A stretch of DNA of 6,359 nt from Candidatus Cloacimonadota bacterium (GTDB lineage Bacteria > Cloacimonadota > Cloacimonadia > Cloacimonadales > TCS61), in NCBI GenBank assembly GCA_016931665.1, contig JAFGEH010000006.1, positions 1 to 6,359 of the forward strand. The letters are read 5' to 3'. The position numbers were made by a program, and so were the translations under genes. Shown here piece after piece: positions 1 to 6,359 of the stretch; position 1 is the first letter of the stretch; each line of letters starts with the position of its first letter. The notes under the pieces were generated by a model. It searched no databases. It was not told the origin of the DNA and worked only from the letters and a program-made list of their open reading frames with translations.

Positions 1-450
1 GGCATCCTGGATTATGAAGATGAATGTCCCAATGAACGGGAAACATTCAACGGTTATATGGACGAGGATGGCTGCCCGGATACCAGACCTGAAATATTCT
101 TCGAAGCCGAAAAACCTCTGATTCTGGAAGGTGTTAATTTTGATACCGGCAGCGCCAACCTGACCGCTGAAGCCAGAGGAATACTCGACAAGGTTGTTAC
201 TGCTCTACAGGACTACCCGGAAGTCGAGCTTGAGATCCAGGGACATACCGATGACCGTGGTTCCAAAGAATTCAATATTACTCTCTCAGAAAACAGAGCT
301 CAATCTGTGCGCACTTATCTGGTTTCCAAAGGAATAACTGCTGAGCGCCTGAAAGCCAAAGGTTACGGTCCTGATAAACCCATTGCCGATAACAACACTG
401 CGGAAGGCAGGGCTATGAACCGCCGTATTGAATTCTTCAAGCTTAAATAA
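1..450 (+). CDS. OmpA-family outer-membrane protein, C-terminal part (5' truncated by window edge)
   Basis: This is the C-terminal 149 residues of an OmpA-like protein; the frame is open from base 1, so the gene begins upstream and the ATG at 58 is internal. Window residues 1-27 form a TSP3-type calcium-binding repeat, with a DECPNE run followed by DEDGCPD. Such acidic linkers commonly join an outer-membrane beta-barrel to the periplasmic domain. Residues about 35-149 are an OmpA_C peptidoglycan-binding domain, with GHTDDRGS, a conserved N, LSENRA, a YGPDKPIADN-like loop and the closing GRAMNRRIEF. The Asp at window residue 84 and Arg at 99 are 15 residues apart, as in the pair that binds diaminopimelate in characterised OmpA domains. 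The likely role is to tether the outer membrane to peptidoglycan. The barrel is not in the window, so a Pal-like or other OmpA-domain protein remains possible. An intrinsic terminator follows at 470. Confidence 0.93.
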   Translation, partial: GILDYEDECPNERETFNGYMDEDGCPDTRPEIFFEAEKPLILEGVNFDTGSANLTAEARGILDKVVTALQDYPEVELEIQGHTDDRGSKEFNITLSENRAQSVRTYLVSKGITAERLKAKGYGPDKPIADNNTAEGRAMNRRIEFFKLK

Positions 451-469
451 TCACTATATTTGTTTTTTT

Positions 470-501
470 ACAGCCCGGACTACAATCCGGGCTGTTTTTA
501 T
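470..501 (+). terminator. Rho-independent terminator of the OmpA-family gene
   Basis: A perfect inverted repeat, ACAGCCCGGA (470-479) and TCCGGGCTGT (486-495), encloses a 6-nt loop and is followed by a T-rich tract from 495. The strong GC core plus T tract, 20 nt after the stop codon at 448-450, is a textbook intrinsic terminator on the + strand. A run of seven T at 463-469 precedes the stem but there is no matching A run downstream, so the element reads best in the + direction. It separates the OmpA-family transcript from the peptidase gene. Confidence 0.9.
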
Positions 502-504
502 TTA

Positions 505-575
505 TCATTTGACGTTATTTCATAAATCCTGATTCTGGTCCGAAATAATTAATAAAAATATGTAATATAAACATT
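505..575 (+). promoter_or_regulatory. AT-rich leader, probable location of the peptidase promoter
   Basis: This stretch lies between the terminator and the peptidase ribosome binding site, so a promoter is expected here by position. TTGACG at 509-514 resembles a -35 box. The best -10 hexamer at usual spacing is the weak GATTCT at 531-536 (16-nt spacer). The very AT-rich tract at 543-571 includes TAATATAAA but has no matching -35 element. I did not find a clear Bacteroidota-type TAnnTTTG element. The region is supported mainly by context, and the exact boxes are not established. Confidence 0.3.
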
Positions 576-580
576 GGGAG
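576..580 (+). promoter_or_regulatory. Ribosome binding site GGGAG that fixes the peptidase start
   Basis: GGGAG lies 5 nt before the ATG at 586. This selects ATG 586 over the in-frame TTG at 574, which overlaps the motif and has no Shine-Dalgarno sequence of its own. Starting at 586 also gives a clean signal peptide. Confidence 0.8.
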
Positions 581-585
581 TAATT

Positions 586-3500
586 ATGAATTTATCGAGA
601 TTTCTGATTCTGACCCTGATTGTTGCAGCTGCAACTTATTTATCAGCGGGGTTATCCGTTAATCATTCAGATGAATACCAGATGCACCTGACATTTCACA
701 GTGAATCAGTTGACCTTTCCAATCAGGTTCTGGCGGATGGCAATACGTACCAGCGACTGGTTGCTTCTGGAACCGGAGCCCTGGAACCGGGTCAACCCGA
801 TCTCCCGGCTTCCGCTTTCTGGCTGCTTGTGCCCAATGGTACTACTCCTCTCTTAAATATTCAGGCAGATAAGGAAATAATATATGAAAATGTAATGATG
901 GCTCCCGTCCCTCAACCGGCTATGGACCTGCTGGGAGCTGCCGAACCGGAATTCTTCCTGGATGAAGAACTCTATAACCGTAACAGCCAATTCCCCGGTT
1001 ATTTCGCCCGGCTGGAACCAATTATGAAAAAACGCAGCCAGGACTGCACTATCCTCTGGATCTTTCCCTATCAGTATAATCCCGTTACTAAAACCCTTAC
1101 TCTCTATCAGTACCTGGACATCAGTATTGTCTTTTCGGGGAACATACAACCGCTGCCGGCCAATGTACTGCATCAGGATTACGTGGCGGAAGTAGCCACC
1201 CTGGCGATTAATGGCAGCGAAGTGTTACAAGCCGAAATGGAGGAGACTTCACTCCGGCAGCAGCAATACCGCGAAGACGGCTGTGACCTGCTGATCATAA
1301 CTCCCCCTGATTTTTCTGAAGCTGCCCAGATTCTGGCTGCCTGGAAAAGAGAGATCGGTTATCTCACCACCATTGCCACTACCGAAGAGACCGGGAACAC
1401 CTATAATTCGATCAATACTTTTATCAATTATGCCTACGCCAACTGGGACCCTGCTCCCAGATTTCTGCTGCTGTTCGGTGATGCTGAATTTCTGCCTCCA
1501 CCCTATATAACACCGCATCCGGCAACCGGCGAAGGCCAGGGTTACACCGCTGCTGACATGTATTATGCCGATGTCGATGAACCGGGTGACCTAGTTGCCG
1601 ACATGGCCTTTGGCCGTCTGCCGATTGAAACCACCCTGCAGGCTGAACAGATCGTTAACCGGATCATCGAATATGAATGCAATCCTCCCACCCAGCCTCA
1701 TTATTATCAGAATGTTACCTGTGCTGCCTATTTTCAGGAAGCTGACGGCGGAAACGGGATTGCCGAAAGGCGCTTCGCCAAAACCAGTGAAGATGTCCGG
1801 AATTTTCTTTCAGAGAAAGAATATGCAACAGAACGTATCTATTATACGGGTTTTTCCACTTACCCTCAATACTGGAATAATACTTATTACGTTTTTGAAA
1901 ACGATATCTCCGGCGGTCCTCTACCCCAGGAACTGCTGAAGCCTGAATTCCCCTGGAATGGCAGTAATATAGACATCAACAACGCCATCAACAATGGCAC
2001 TTTCTTTGTTGTACACCGGGATCACGGTTCCCGTCTGGGCTGGGGTGAACCTTCCTACAACATCTATGATATTCAGTCGCTGAATAACGGCTCTCTGCGT
2101 CCCGTGATCTTCACCATTAATTGTAATACCGGCTGGTTCGATAATGAAACTGATGCTGACGAATGCAGTACTCAACCTTATTCTGAAAGTTTCGTGGAGT
2201 ATTTTCTTCGCCATCATTCTGGCGGTTCCATCGGTCTGGTTGGCTCGACCAGGATCAGTTATTCTGGTAATAACGACCGCCTGATGTGGGGCTTCATGGA
2301 TGCTATCTGGCCTGATTTTCTGGAATGGTGCACAGCCACCTACCCGCCGCATGAACCATTCTACCGCATGGGCGATGTTGTAAATTATGGTAAAGAATAT
2401 ATGATGCTCAACTATACCTGGGGCAATGAAACTCGCCGCGTCTCACTGGAAGAATTTCTCTGGTTCGGTGACCCGACTATGCAGATCTGGACAGCCTATC
2501 CGCAGGAACTTGCTGCCGTTTACGACCCAGCCATCGAATTGGGAGCTTCCTCCCTGAATATTGAATGCTATGTTGAGGGAGCACGGGTAACCCTTTCCAG
2601 AAGTGGCGAATTGATAGCCACTTCCACTTTTTTCAATGATCAGGCCCTGCTCACCTTCCCGCCTGTAACAGAAGTCGAGGAATTATTGCTTACCGTTCAC
2701 GCCCATAATTACCTGCCCCTGCGGGGTATCATTGAAGTTATACCGACCGGAGCTTATCTGGTCTGTGATCAGGTTCAGTTCTCTGAAACCGGAGGTTATC
2801 CGGATGGCGTTATCCAGTCTCTGGATCAGGTGGAAATCGGGTTCACACTGGAGAATATCGGGATCATGCCAACAAGTGGAGATGTTACCCTCACCCTCAC
2901 TACTAGTTCGACTCATGTGGAAATACTCAATGATACCAATACCACAGGTATCATTCCGGATTCTACCACCCTGGAAATCAGCAATGCCTTTCTGATTCGT
3001 CTTTATCAGGGTATCCCGGATAGTACCATGATCCCCTTTACCTTGCATATGGAAACAGACAGTAGTAACTGGCAAAGCAATTTTGATCTTCTGGTCAGTG
3101 CTCCGGTCTTAGAATTCGTGAATTACAGACTGGAATTAGCAACTCCGGGTGATGAAATCCTCGATCCGGGTGAGACAGCTGAATTATACCTGACTTATAC
3201 TAACTCCGGCAGCGGTTATTCTTACAGTACTTTCACCACTCTGTTCAGTAATGATCCCTATCTTACTGTTTCAGGAATGGATATGATCGATCAGATACCT
3301 CCTGCCTCCCAGCAGGAAACCCTGCTGCCTTTCCTGCTTGTTATCGCACCGGAGTGCCCGGTGGATCATTACATCGAGATCAACGTTCTGGCTCTGGATG
3401 AGGTTGGTGCCGTCCTGAATACAACCATCTCGATCCCGGTGGGATTGCTGGTCTATAATTTCGATGGTGGGGCTCCCCTCTGGGAAAGTGCTGCCCTGGC

Positions 3501-4293
3501 AGAAGGGTATCTGAATCAGTGGCATCTGAGCTCCTACCGCAATCATTCAGAGCTGGGACAGCTCAGCATGAAATGCGGTGGTCCGGATGGTGAATATTTC
3601 AGCAATAATGTTTTTGCCGCTCTCTATATGCCAACTTTCACTGCTGCATCTGGTACTTTCCTCCGGTTCTTCCACTGGCTGGAAACCGGTATTATGATCA
3701 ACAACAACAGCTGGGACGGAGGTATTATCGAAATTTCCGTTGATGGCGGCGAATTTCAGCAGATTGAACCGATCGGAGGTTACCCCGCCACTCTCCTGAA
3801 CCTGCCCACTCTTCCTTTCCCCCCTGGCATTCCGGTCTTTGCTGGATCTATCGACTGGGAAGAAGTAGAATTAGATCTCAGCCCCTATGAAGGACAGGTT
3901 CAGCTTCGCTTCGTCTTCGGCAGCAGCCCAACTCAGTACACCCGGGAAGGTTGGTACATCGATGACATCCGCATTGTAAATCTCACTGGTTCAGAAGAGC
4001 AGGATCTTGCACCTGCGTCTACCCTGCTACTCGGTAATTACCCCAATCCTTTCAATCCTCAAACAACAGTCTCCTTCCAGCTGGCCGAAGCAGGATATGT
4101 GAATCTGGAAATCTATAACCTGAAAGGCCAGAAGGTTGTTACTCTACAGGAAGGAGAACTGGCTGCCGGCATCTATCATCTACCCTGGAACGGCTGGGAC
4201 AGGCTGGGGCGGAAAGCATCCAGCGGGATCTATTTCTGCCGCTTACAGACTGCTGACGGGGTTGATGTCCGTAAAATGGTTTTGATGAAATAA
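586..4293 (+). CDS. Secreted gingipain-like cysteine peptidase (family C25) with T9SS sorting domain
   Basis: This is a 1235-residue exported protein. Residues 1-21 are a signal peptide (MNLSR, then a hydrophobic core, cleavage near LSA). Residues about 25-233 resemble a C25 propeptide, including a QYNP motif. The catalytic domain runs from about 234 (DLLIITPPDF) to about 632 (FGDPTMQIW); it has LLFGDAEFLPP, a YYADVD segment and FGRLPIET. His480 in HGSRLGWGEP and Cys513 in FTINCNTGWF form the expected dyad, 33 residues apart as in gingipain RgpB (His211/Cys244). An Ig-like gingipain C-terminal domain follows (about 633-725), then two beta-sandwich repeats (about 726-840 and 841-954), a jelly-roll domain (about 955-1132, with EISVDGG and GWYIDDIRI), and a sorting domain (about 1148-1235, NYPNPFNP to KMVLMK). 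It probably acts on the cell surface or outside the cell after T9SS export. Its substrate is unknown, and a PorU-type sortase is a less likely alternative. Confidence 0.92.
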   Translation: MNLSRFLILTLIVAAATYLSAGLSVNHSDEYQMHLTFHSESVDLSNQVLADGNTYQRLVASGTGALEPGQPDLPASAFWLLVPNGTTPLLNIQADKEIIYENVMMAPVPQPAMDLLGAAEPEFFLDEELYNRNSQFPGYFARLEPIMKKRSQDCTILWIFPYQYNPVTKTLTLYQYLDISIVFSGNIQPLPANVLHQDYVAEVATLAINGSEVLQAEMEETSLRQQQYREDGCDLLIITPPDFSEAAQILAAWKREIGYLTTIATTEETGNTYNSINTFINYAYANWDPAPRFLLLFGDAEFLPPPYITPHPATGEGQGYTAADMYYADVDEPGDLVADMAFGRLPIETTLQAEQIVNRIIEYECNPPTQPHYYQNVTCAAYFQEADGGNGIAERRFAKTSEDVRNFLSEKEYATERIYYTGFSTYPQYWNNTYYVFENDISGGPLPQELLKPEFPWNGSNIDINNAINNGTFFVVHRDHGSRLGWGEPSYNIYDIQSLNNGSLRPVIFTINCNTGWFDNETDADECSTQPYSESFVEYFLRHHSGGSIGLVGSTRISYSGNNDRLMWGFMDAIWPDFLEWCTATYPPHEPFYRMGDVVNYGKEYMMLNYTWGNETRRVSLEEFLWFGDPTMQIWTAYPQELAAVYDPAIELGASSLNIECYVEGARVTLSRSGELIATSTFFNDQALLTFPPVTEVEELLLTVHAHNYLPLRGIIEVIPTGAYLVCDQVQFSETGGYPDGVIQSLDQVEIGFTLENIGIMPTSGDVTLTLTTSSTHVEILNDTNTTGIIPDSTTLEISNAFLIRLYQGIPDSTMIPFTLHMETDSSNWQSNFDLLVSAPVLEFVNYRLELATPGDEILDPGETAELYLTYTNSGSGYSYSTFTTLFSNDPYLTVSGMDMIDQIPPASQQETLLPFLLVIAPECPVDHYIEINVLALDEVGAVLNTTISIPVGLLVYNFDGGAPLWESAALAEGYLNQWHLSSYRNHSELGQLSMKCGGPDGEYFSNNVFAALYMPTFTAASGTFLRFFHWLETGIMINNNSWDGGIIEISVDGGEFQQIEPIGGYPATLLNLPTLPFPPGIPVFAGSIDWEEVELDLSPYEGQVQLRFVFGSSPTQYTREGWYIDDIRIVNLTGSEEQDLAPASTLLLGNYPNPFNPQTTVSFQLAEAGYVNLEIYNLKGQKVVTLQEGELAAGIYHLPWNGWDRLGRKASSGIYFCRLQTADGVDVRKMVLMK
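4036..4290 (+). other. T9SS type A C-terminal sorting domain (FlgD Ig-like variant) of the peptidase
   Basis: The segment covers residues 1151-1235. It opens with NYPNPFNPQTTVSFQL, continues with the EIYNLKGQKV strand and WNGWDRLGRKASSGIYF, and ends in KMVLMK. This order is typical of the sorting domains recognised by the type IX secretion system in FCB-group bacteria; the WNGWDRLG...SGIY part is the FlgD Ig-like form. It implies export across the outer membrane and probably removal of the domain or surface attachment. The secretion machinery itself is not in the window. Confidence 0.88.
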
Positions 4294-4324
4294 ATAGTCT
4301 GAAATTTTGTTTTCAGTAAAAAAT

Positions 4325-5362
4325 ATGTCCGACCGGTTGAAGCGAACCAGCAGTTATTATTACGATCTTCCTTCGGAACTGATAGCTCAATATCCAGTTG
4401 CCGGCAGATCCGAATCACGTTTACTATATCTTCACAGAAATAATGGCTCAATTTCTCACCATTATTTTCATGAAATCACCGGATTCCTGCAGCCTTCTGA
4501 TATTCTGGTGATCAACCGCACCAGAGTTATCCCCGCCCGTCTACTGGGAAGTAAGCCCAGTGGAGCTCAGGTAGAAGTATTTCTTTTGAATCAGAAGACT
4601 GATACTAACTGGGAATGCCTGGTGCGTCCGGGCCGGAAAATAAGGAAAGGAAGCCGGATAAATTTTTCCGGCAGACTATCAGCCGAGGTTAAAGAGGAAC
4701 TACCTGAAGGAGAACGTCTGATAGAATTCTCCTGGCAGGGCGATTTCTGGCAGATTCTAGAGGAAGTTGGCAGTACACCTCTCCCGCCTTACATCCGGCG
4801 GGAGGCCGAAGCCGGGGACCGGGAAAACTATCAGACCGTTTATGCCAACCAGCAGGGTTCGGTGGCTGCTCCCACCGCCGGGCTGCATTTCACTGCCAAA
4901 CTGCTGCAGGATATCAGCATTAAAGGCATCGAAATATTAGAAGTGATCCTGCATATCGGCCTGGGAACTTTCCGGCCGGTGAGCAGTGAAAATATTCTGG
5001 ATCATCGCATGCACAGTGAATTCTGCACTATCAGCGCTGAAACTGCTGACAAGATAAACCTGGCCCGGGACCAGCATCGGCGCATCATCGCCGTTGGCAC
5101 CACAACCACCCGTACCCTGGAAAGTTTCGCCCGGAACGGAATTCTTACCTCCGGCTCACACTGGACCGATATCTTTCTGTACCCCGGTTATGAATTTAAG
5201 ATCATCAACGGCCTGATCACCAATTTTCACATGCCGGAATCCACCCTGCTGATGCTGGTGGCAGCCTTTGCCGGTTATGACAACATCATGAATGCCTATC
5301 AGACAGCCGTGAACATGAAATACCGTTTCTTCAGTTATGGCGACGCCATGCTGATACTTTAG
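4325..5362 (+). CDS. queA: S-adenosylmethionine:tRNA ribosyltransferase-isomerase QueA
   Basis: QueA transfers and isomerises the ribose part of S-adenosylmethionine onto 7-aminomethyl-7-deazaguanine in the anticodon wobble position of tRNA, giving epoxyqueuosine in the cytoplasm. The 345 residues match the usual length of the family and appear complete. Visible signatures are YDLPSELIAQYP near the N-terminus, NRTRVIPARL (64-73), STPLPPYIRR, APTAGLHFT (182-190), HIGLGTFRPV, GTTTTRTLE, TNFHMPESTLLMLV and the family ending RFFSYGDAMLI (334-344). The start is uncertain: ATG 4325 is chosen because it gives the normal distance to YDLPSELIAQ. No Shine-Dalgarno sequence precedes it, and TTG at 4307 or 4337 is also in frame. 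The gene follows the peptidase stop after 31 nt and precedes birA by 10 nt, so it probably heads or belongs to the operon with birA. No queuosine-precursor genes are visible beside it. Confidence 0.97.
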   Translation: MSDRLKRTSSYYYDLPSELIAQYPVAGRSESRLLYLHRNNGSISHHYFHEITGFLQPSDILVINRTRVIPARLLGSKPSGAQVEVFLLNQKTDTNWECLVRPGRKIRKGSRINFSGRLSAEVKEELPEGERLIEFSWQGDFWQILEEVGSTPLPPYIRREAEAGDRENYQTVYANQQGSVAAPTAGLHFTAKLLQDISIKGIEILEVILHIGLGTFRPVSSENILDHRMHSEFCTISAETADKINLARDQHRRIIAVGTTTTRTLESFARNGILTSGSHWTDIFLYPGYEFKIINGLITNFHMPESTLLMLVAAFAGYDNIMNAYQTAVNMKYRFFSYGDAMLIL

Positions 5363-5364
5363 GA
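5361..5364 (+). promoter_or_regulatory. Ribosome binding site AGGA deciding the birA start
   Basis: AGGA overlaps the queA stop codon and lies 8 nt before ATG 5373. The earlier in-frame ATG at 5364 overlaps this motif and leaves no spacer, so 5373 is the better start. The arrangement suggests translational coupling with queA. Confidence 0.65.
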
Positions 5365-5372
5365 TGATAAAC

Positions 5373-6137
5373 ATGAAGAATTACCATCACCCTTTCTTCG
5401 ACCAGATACTTCATTATCAGCAGATCGGCAGTACTTTCAGTAAAGCTGAACAGCTGGTGCGACAGGGTACAGCTCAGGGCAATTTTCTACTGCTGGCTGA
5501 TGCCCAGAGTAACGGGCGTGGACGGGGTGAAGCCGTCTGGTATTCACCTGCCGGTGGCATCTGGCTGACTATGGGAATTTACGGGCTGCCTCAGGTTTCC
5601 GGATTAACCCTCTTTATCGGCATCTGCCTGCACCGGATATTAACCGGCCTCTACCCCGAAATATCAGAACAACTACTGCTGAAATGGCCCAACGACCTTT
5701 ATTGCGAAGAAAATAAAATTGGCGGGATACTTTCTGAATACCTGTCATCCCGCAAATACCACCTGGTAGGTATCGGCCTGAATACCAGCCTTGCAGTATT
5801 CCCCGAAGAGCTTACAGAAACCGCCAGCAGCCTGCAACTAGCTCTGCAGAGGAATATCAGTAACCGGGAAATTCTGGATTCCTTCTTTACCCACTTCTCC
5901 ACTGAATTACCGGATTTCCTGGAATCGGGACTGGAAGTTGATTATTTTCAGAACCATTCTCTGCTCACTAACCTGAAGATTCGGCTTCAAACCGACTTTG
6001 ACCAGTTCACGGGCATTTGTCGCGGGATCAACCGCGAAGGTGCATTGTTGCTCGAAATTAAACCCGGCATGATCCAACCCTTCTTTGCCGGCAGCGTAGT
6101 GGAATTCTCAAAGATAAAAACTGGAATTGAGAAATGA
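5373..6137 (+). CDS. birA: Biotin--[acetyl-CoA-carboxylase] ligase, monofunctional (no DNA-binding domain)
   Basis: This enzyme activates biotin with ATP to biotinyl-AMP and attaches it to the lysine of a biotin-carrier protein such as that of acetyl-CoA carboxylase. The 254 residues begin almost directly with the catalytic domain: an IGSTFSKAE segment (18-26), NGRGRGEAVWYSPAGG (47-62), KWPNDLY (104-110), KIGGILSE (115-122, with the active-site lysine at 115) and VGIGLNTS. A small C-terminal SH3-like domain follows (about 200-247, ICRGINREGALLLEI to FFAGSVV). There is no N-terminal winged helix, so it should not repress biotin genes as E. coli BirA does. The biotin-phosphate loop has the conserved GRGR, but GEA replaces the usual RGR before the Trp, somewhat like the GRGRGGN form I recall for human holocarboxylase synthetase. 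It follows queA closely and overlaps the next gene by an ATGA. Confidence 0.96.
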   Translation: MKNYHHPFFDQILHYQQIGSTFSKAEQLVRQGTAQGNFLLLADAQSNGRGRGEAVWYSPAGGIWLTMGIYGLPQVSGLTLFIGICLHRILTGLYPEISEQLLLKWPNDLYCEENKIGGILSEYLSSRKYHLVGIGLNTSLAVFPEELTETASSLQLALQRNISNREILDSFFTHFSTELPDFLESGLEVDYFQNHSLLTNLKIRLQTDFDQFTGICRGINREGALLLEIKPGMIQPFFAGSVVEFSKIKTGIEK

Positions 6138-6359
6138 TGACAGTGTGCGGTGTTTTCTGCGAGACAGAATGTCATGCCTTTGGTATTGAGTGCGCCGGTT
6201 GTCATCAACTGCGGGGAGCAGTCTCCTGGACGAAATTCATCGGCAAATCAATCTGCCCTATCTATCAGTGTGTGTTGGACAGAGGATTCCCCTCCTGTGC
6301 GGATTGTCCTAAACTTCCCTGCCAGATCTGGTTGGTGGAAACGAAGAATCCAGATTTAA
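6134..6359 (+). CDS. Cysteine-rich DUF3795-type protein, 5' part (3' truncated by window edge)
   Basis: This frame begins at ATG 6134, whose ATGA overlaps the birA stop codon at 6135-6137, and stays open for 75 codons to the window end. A second ATG at 6137 is equally possible and is better spaced from GAG at 6129-6131. The product begins MMTVCGVFCETECHAFGIE and has ten cysteines, at 5, 9, 13, 20, 23, 41, 46, 55, 58 and 63. The CGxxC start, ECAGC, ICPIYQC, CADC and LPC run match the pattern of DUF3795 proteins (CGLxC...CxGC...C...C...CxxC...PC). The function of that family is unknown; the cysteine pairs suggest metal or iron-sulfur binding, which is inference. The overlap with birA implies co-translation. 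The competing frame at 6150-6359 has no such pattern and is rejected. Confidence 0.8.
   Translation, partial: MMTVCGVFCETECHAFGIECAGCHQLRGAVSWTKFIGKSICPIYQCVLDRGFPSCADCPKLPCQIWLVETKNPDL

Noticed and set aside
58..450. OmpA-domain gene starting at ATG 58
   Set aside because: The frame is open from base 1 and the upstream codons complete a TSP3-type repeat, so the ATG is internal to a longer gene.
574..585. TTG at 574 as the peptidase start
   Set aside because: It overlaps the GGGAG ribosome binding site that serves ATG 586 and would add four residues before a normal signal peptide.
1921..2352. Open frame of 143 codons on the - strand inside the peptidase gene
   Set aside because: It lies opposite the catalytic core, whose motifs are clearly on the + strand, and its product has no recognisable features. 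The shorter antisense and shifted frames at 853-1173, 1249-1518, 1595-1939, 2683-3075 and 3271-3546 are rejected for the same reason.
4299..4316. Hairpin CTGAAA/TTTCAG as a terminator of the peptidase gene
   Set aside because: The stem is only 6 bp and AT-rich, and it is followed by TAAAAAAT instead of a T tract.
6150..6359. A complete + strand reading frame of 69 codons ending in a stop at the window edge
   Set aside because: It starts with TTG or a similar weak start, lacks recognisable motifs, and lies in a different frame from the cysteine-patterned DUF3795-type protein that covers the same bases.
1..6359. Mobile elements, CRISPR arrays, tRNA or rRNA genes, or a new defence-type system
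   Set aside because: I saw no direct-repeat arrays, terminal inverted repeats, recombinase motifs or structural RNA signatures, and all long frames are accounted for by the five genes described.

Overview
The window most likely comes from a Gram-negative bacterium of the Bacteroidota/FCB superphylum, perhaps a candidate phylum such as Cloacimonadota. Two proteins support this. One is an OmpA-family outer-membrane/peptidoglycan anchor preceded by a calcium-binding TSP3-type repeat. The other is a very large secreted gingipain-like (family C25) protein ending in a type IX secretion (T9SS) sorting domain with the NYPNPFNP signature. The phylum is inferred from these protein features, not from a marker gene. 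Base composition looks moderate and even across the window, and I see no transposase, integrase, tRNA, rRNA or CRISPR repeats.

Layout, all on the + strand: (1) 1-450, the C-terminal end of an OmpA-like protein whose start lies upstream of the window, closed by a clear intrinsic terminator at 470-501. (2) 586-4293, a 1235-residue multidomain C25 cysteine peptidase with signal peptide, propeptide, catalytic domain, Ig-like and beta-sandwich domains, jelly-roll and T9SS sorting domain. (3) 4325-5362, queA, the queuosine-pathway enzyme. (4) 5373-6137, birA, a biotin protein ligase without a DNA-binding domain. (5) From 6134 to the right edge, the start of a cysteine-rich DUF3795-type protein that overlaps the end of birA and continues beyond the window.

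The first two genes concern the cell surface: an outer-membrane to peptidoglycan link and a large exported protease. The last three form a tight run (10-nt gap, then an ATGA overlap) that looks like one housekeeping transcript for tRNA modification, protein biotinylation and an uncharacterised cysteine-rich protein. No convincing terminator separates the peptidase from queA, so the run may be partly served by read-through. I found no clearly new multi-gene system. The points most worth a second look are the easily missed cysteine-rich gene at the right edge, the intact catalytic dyad and unusual architecture of the peptidase, and the atypical biotin-binding loop of the ligase.
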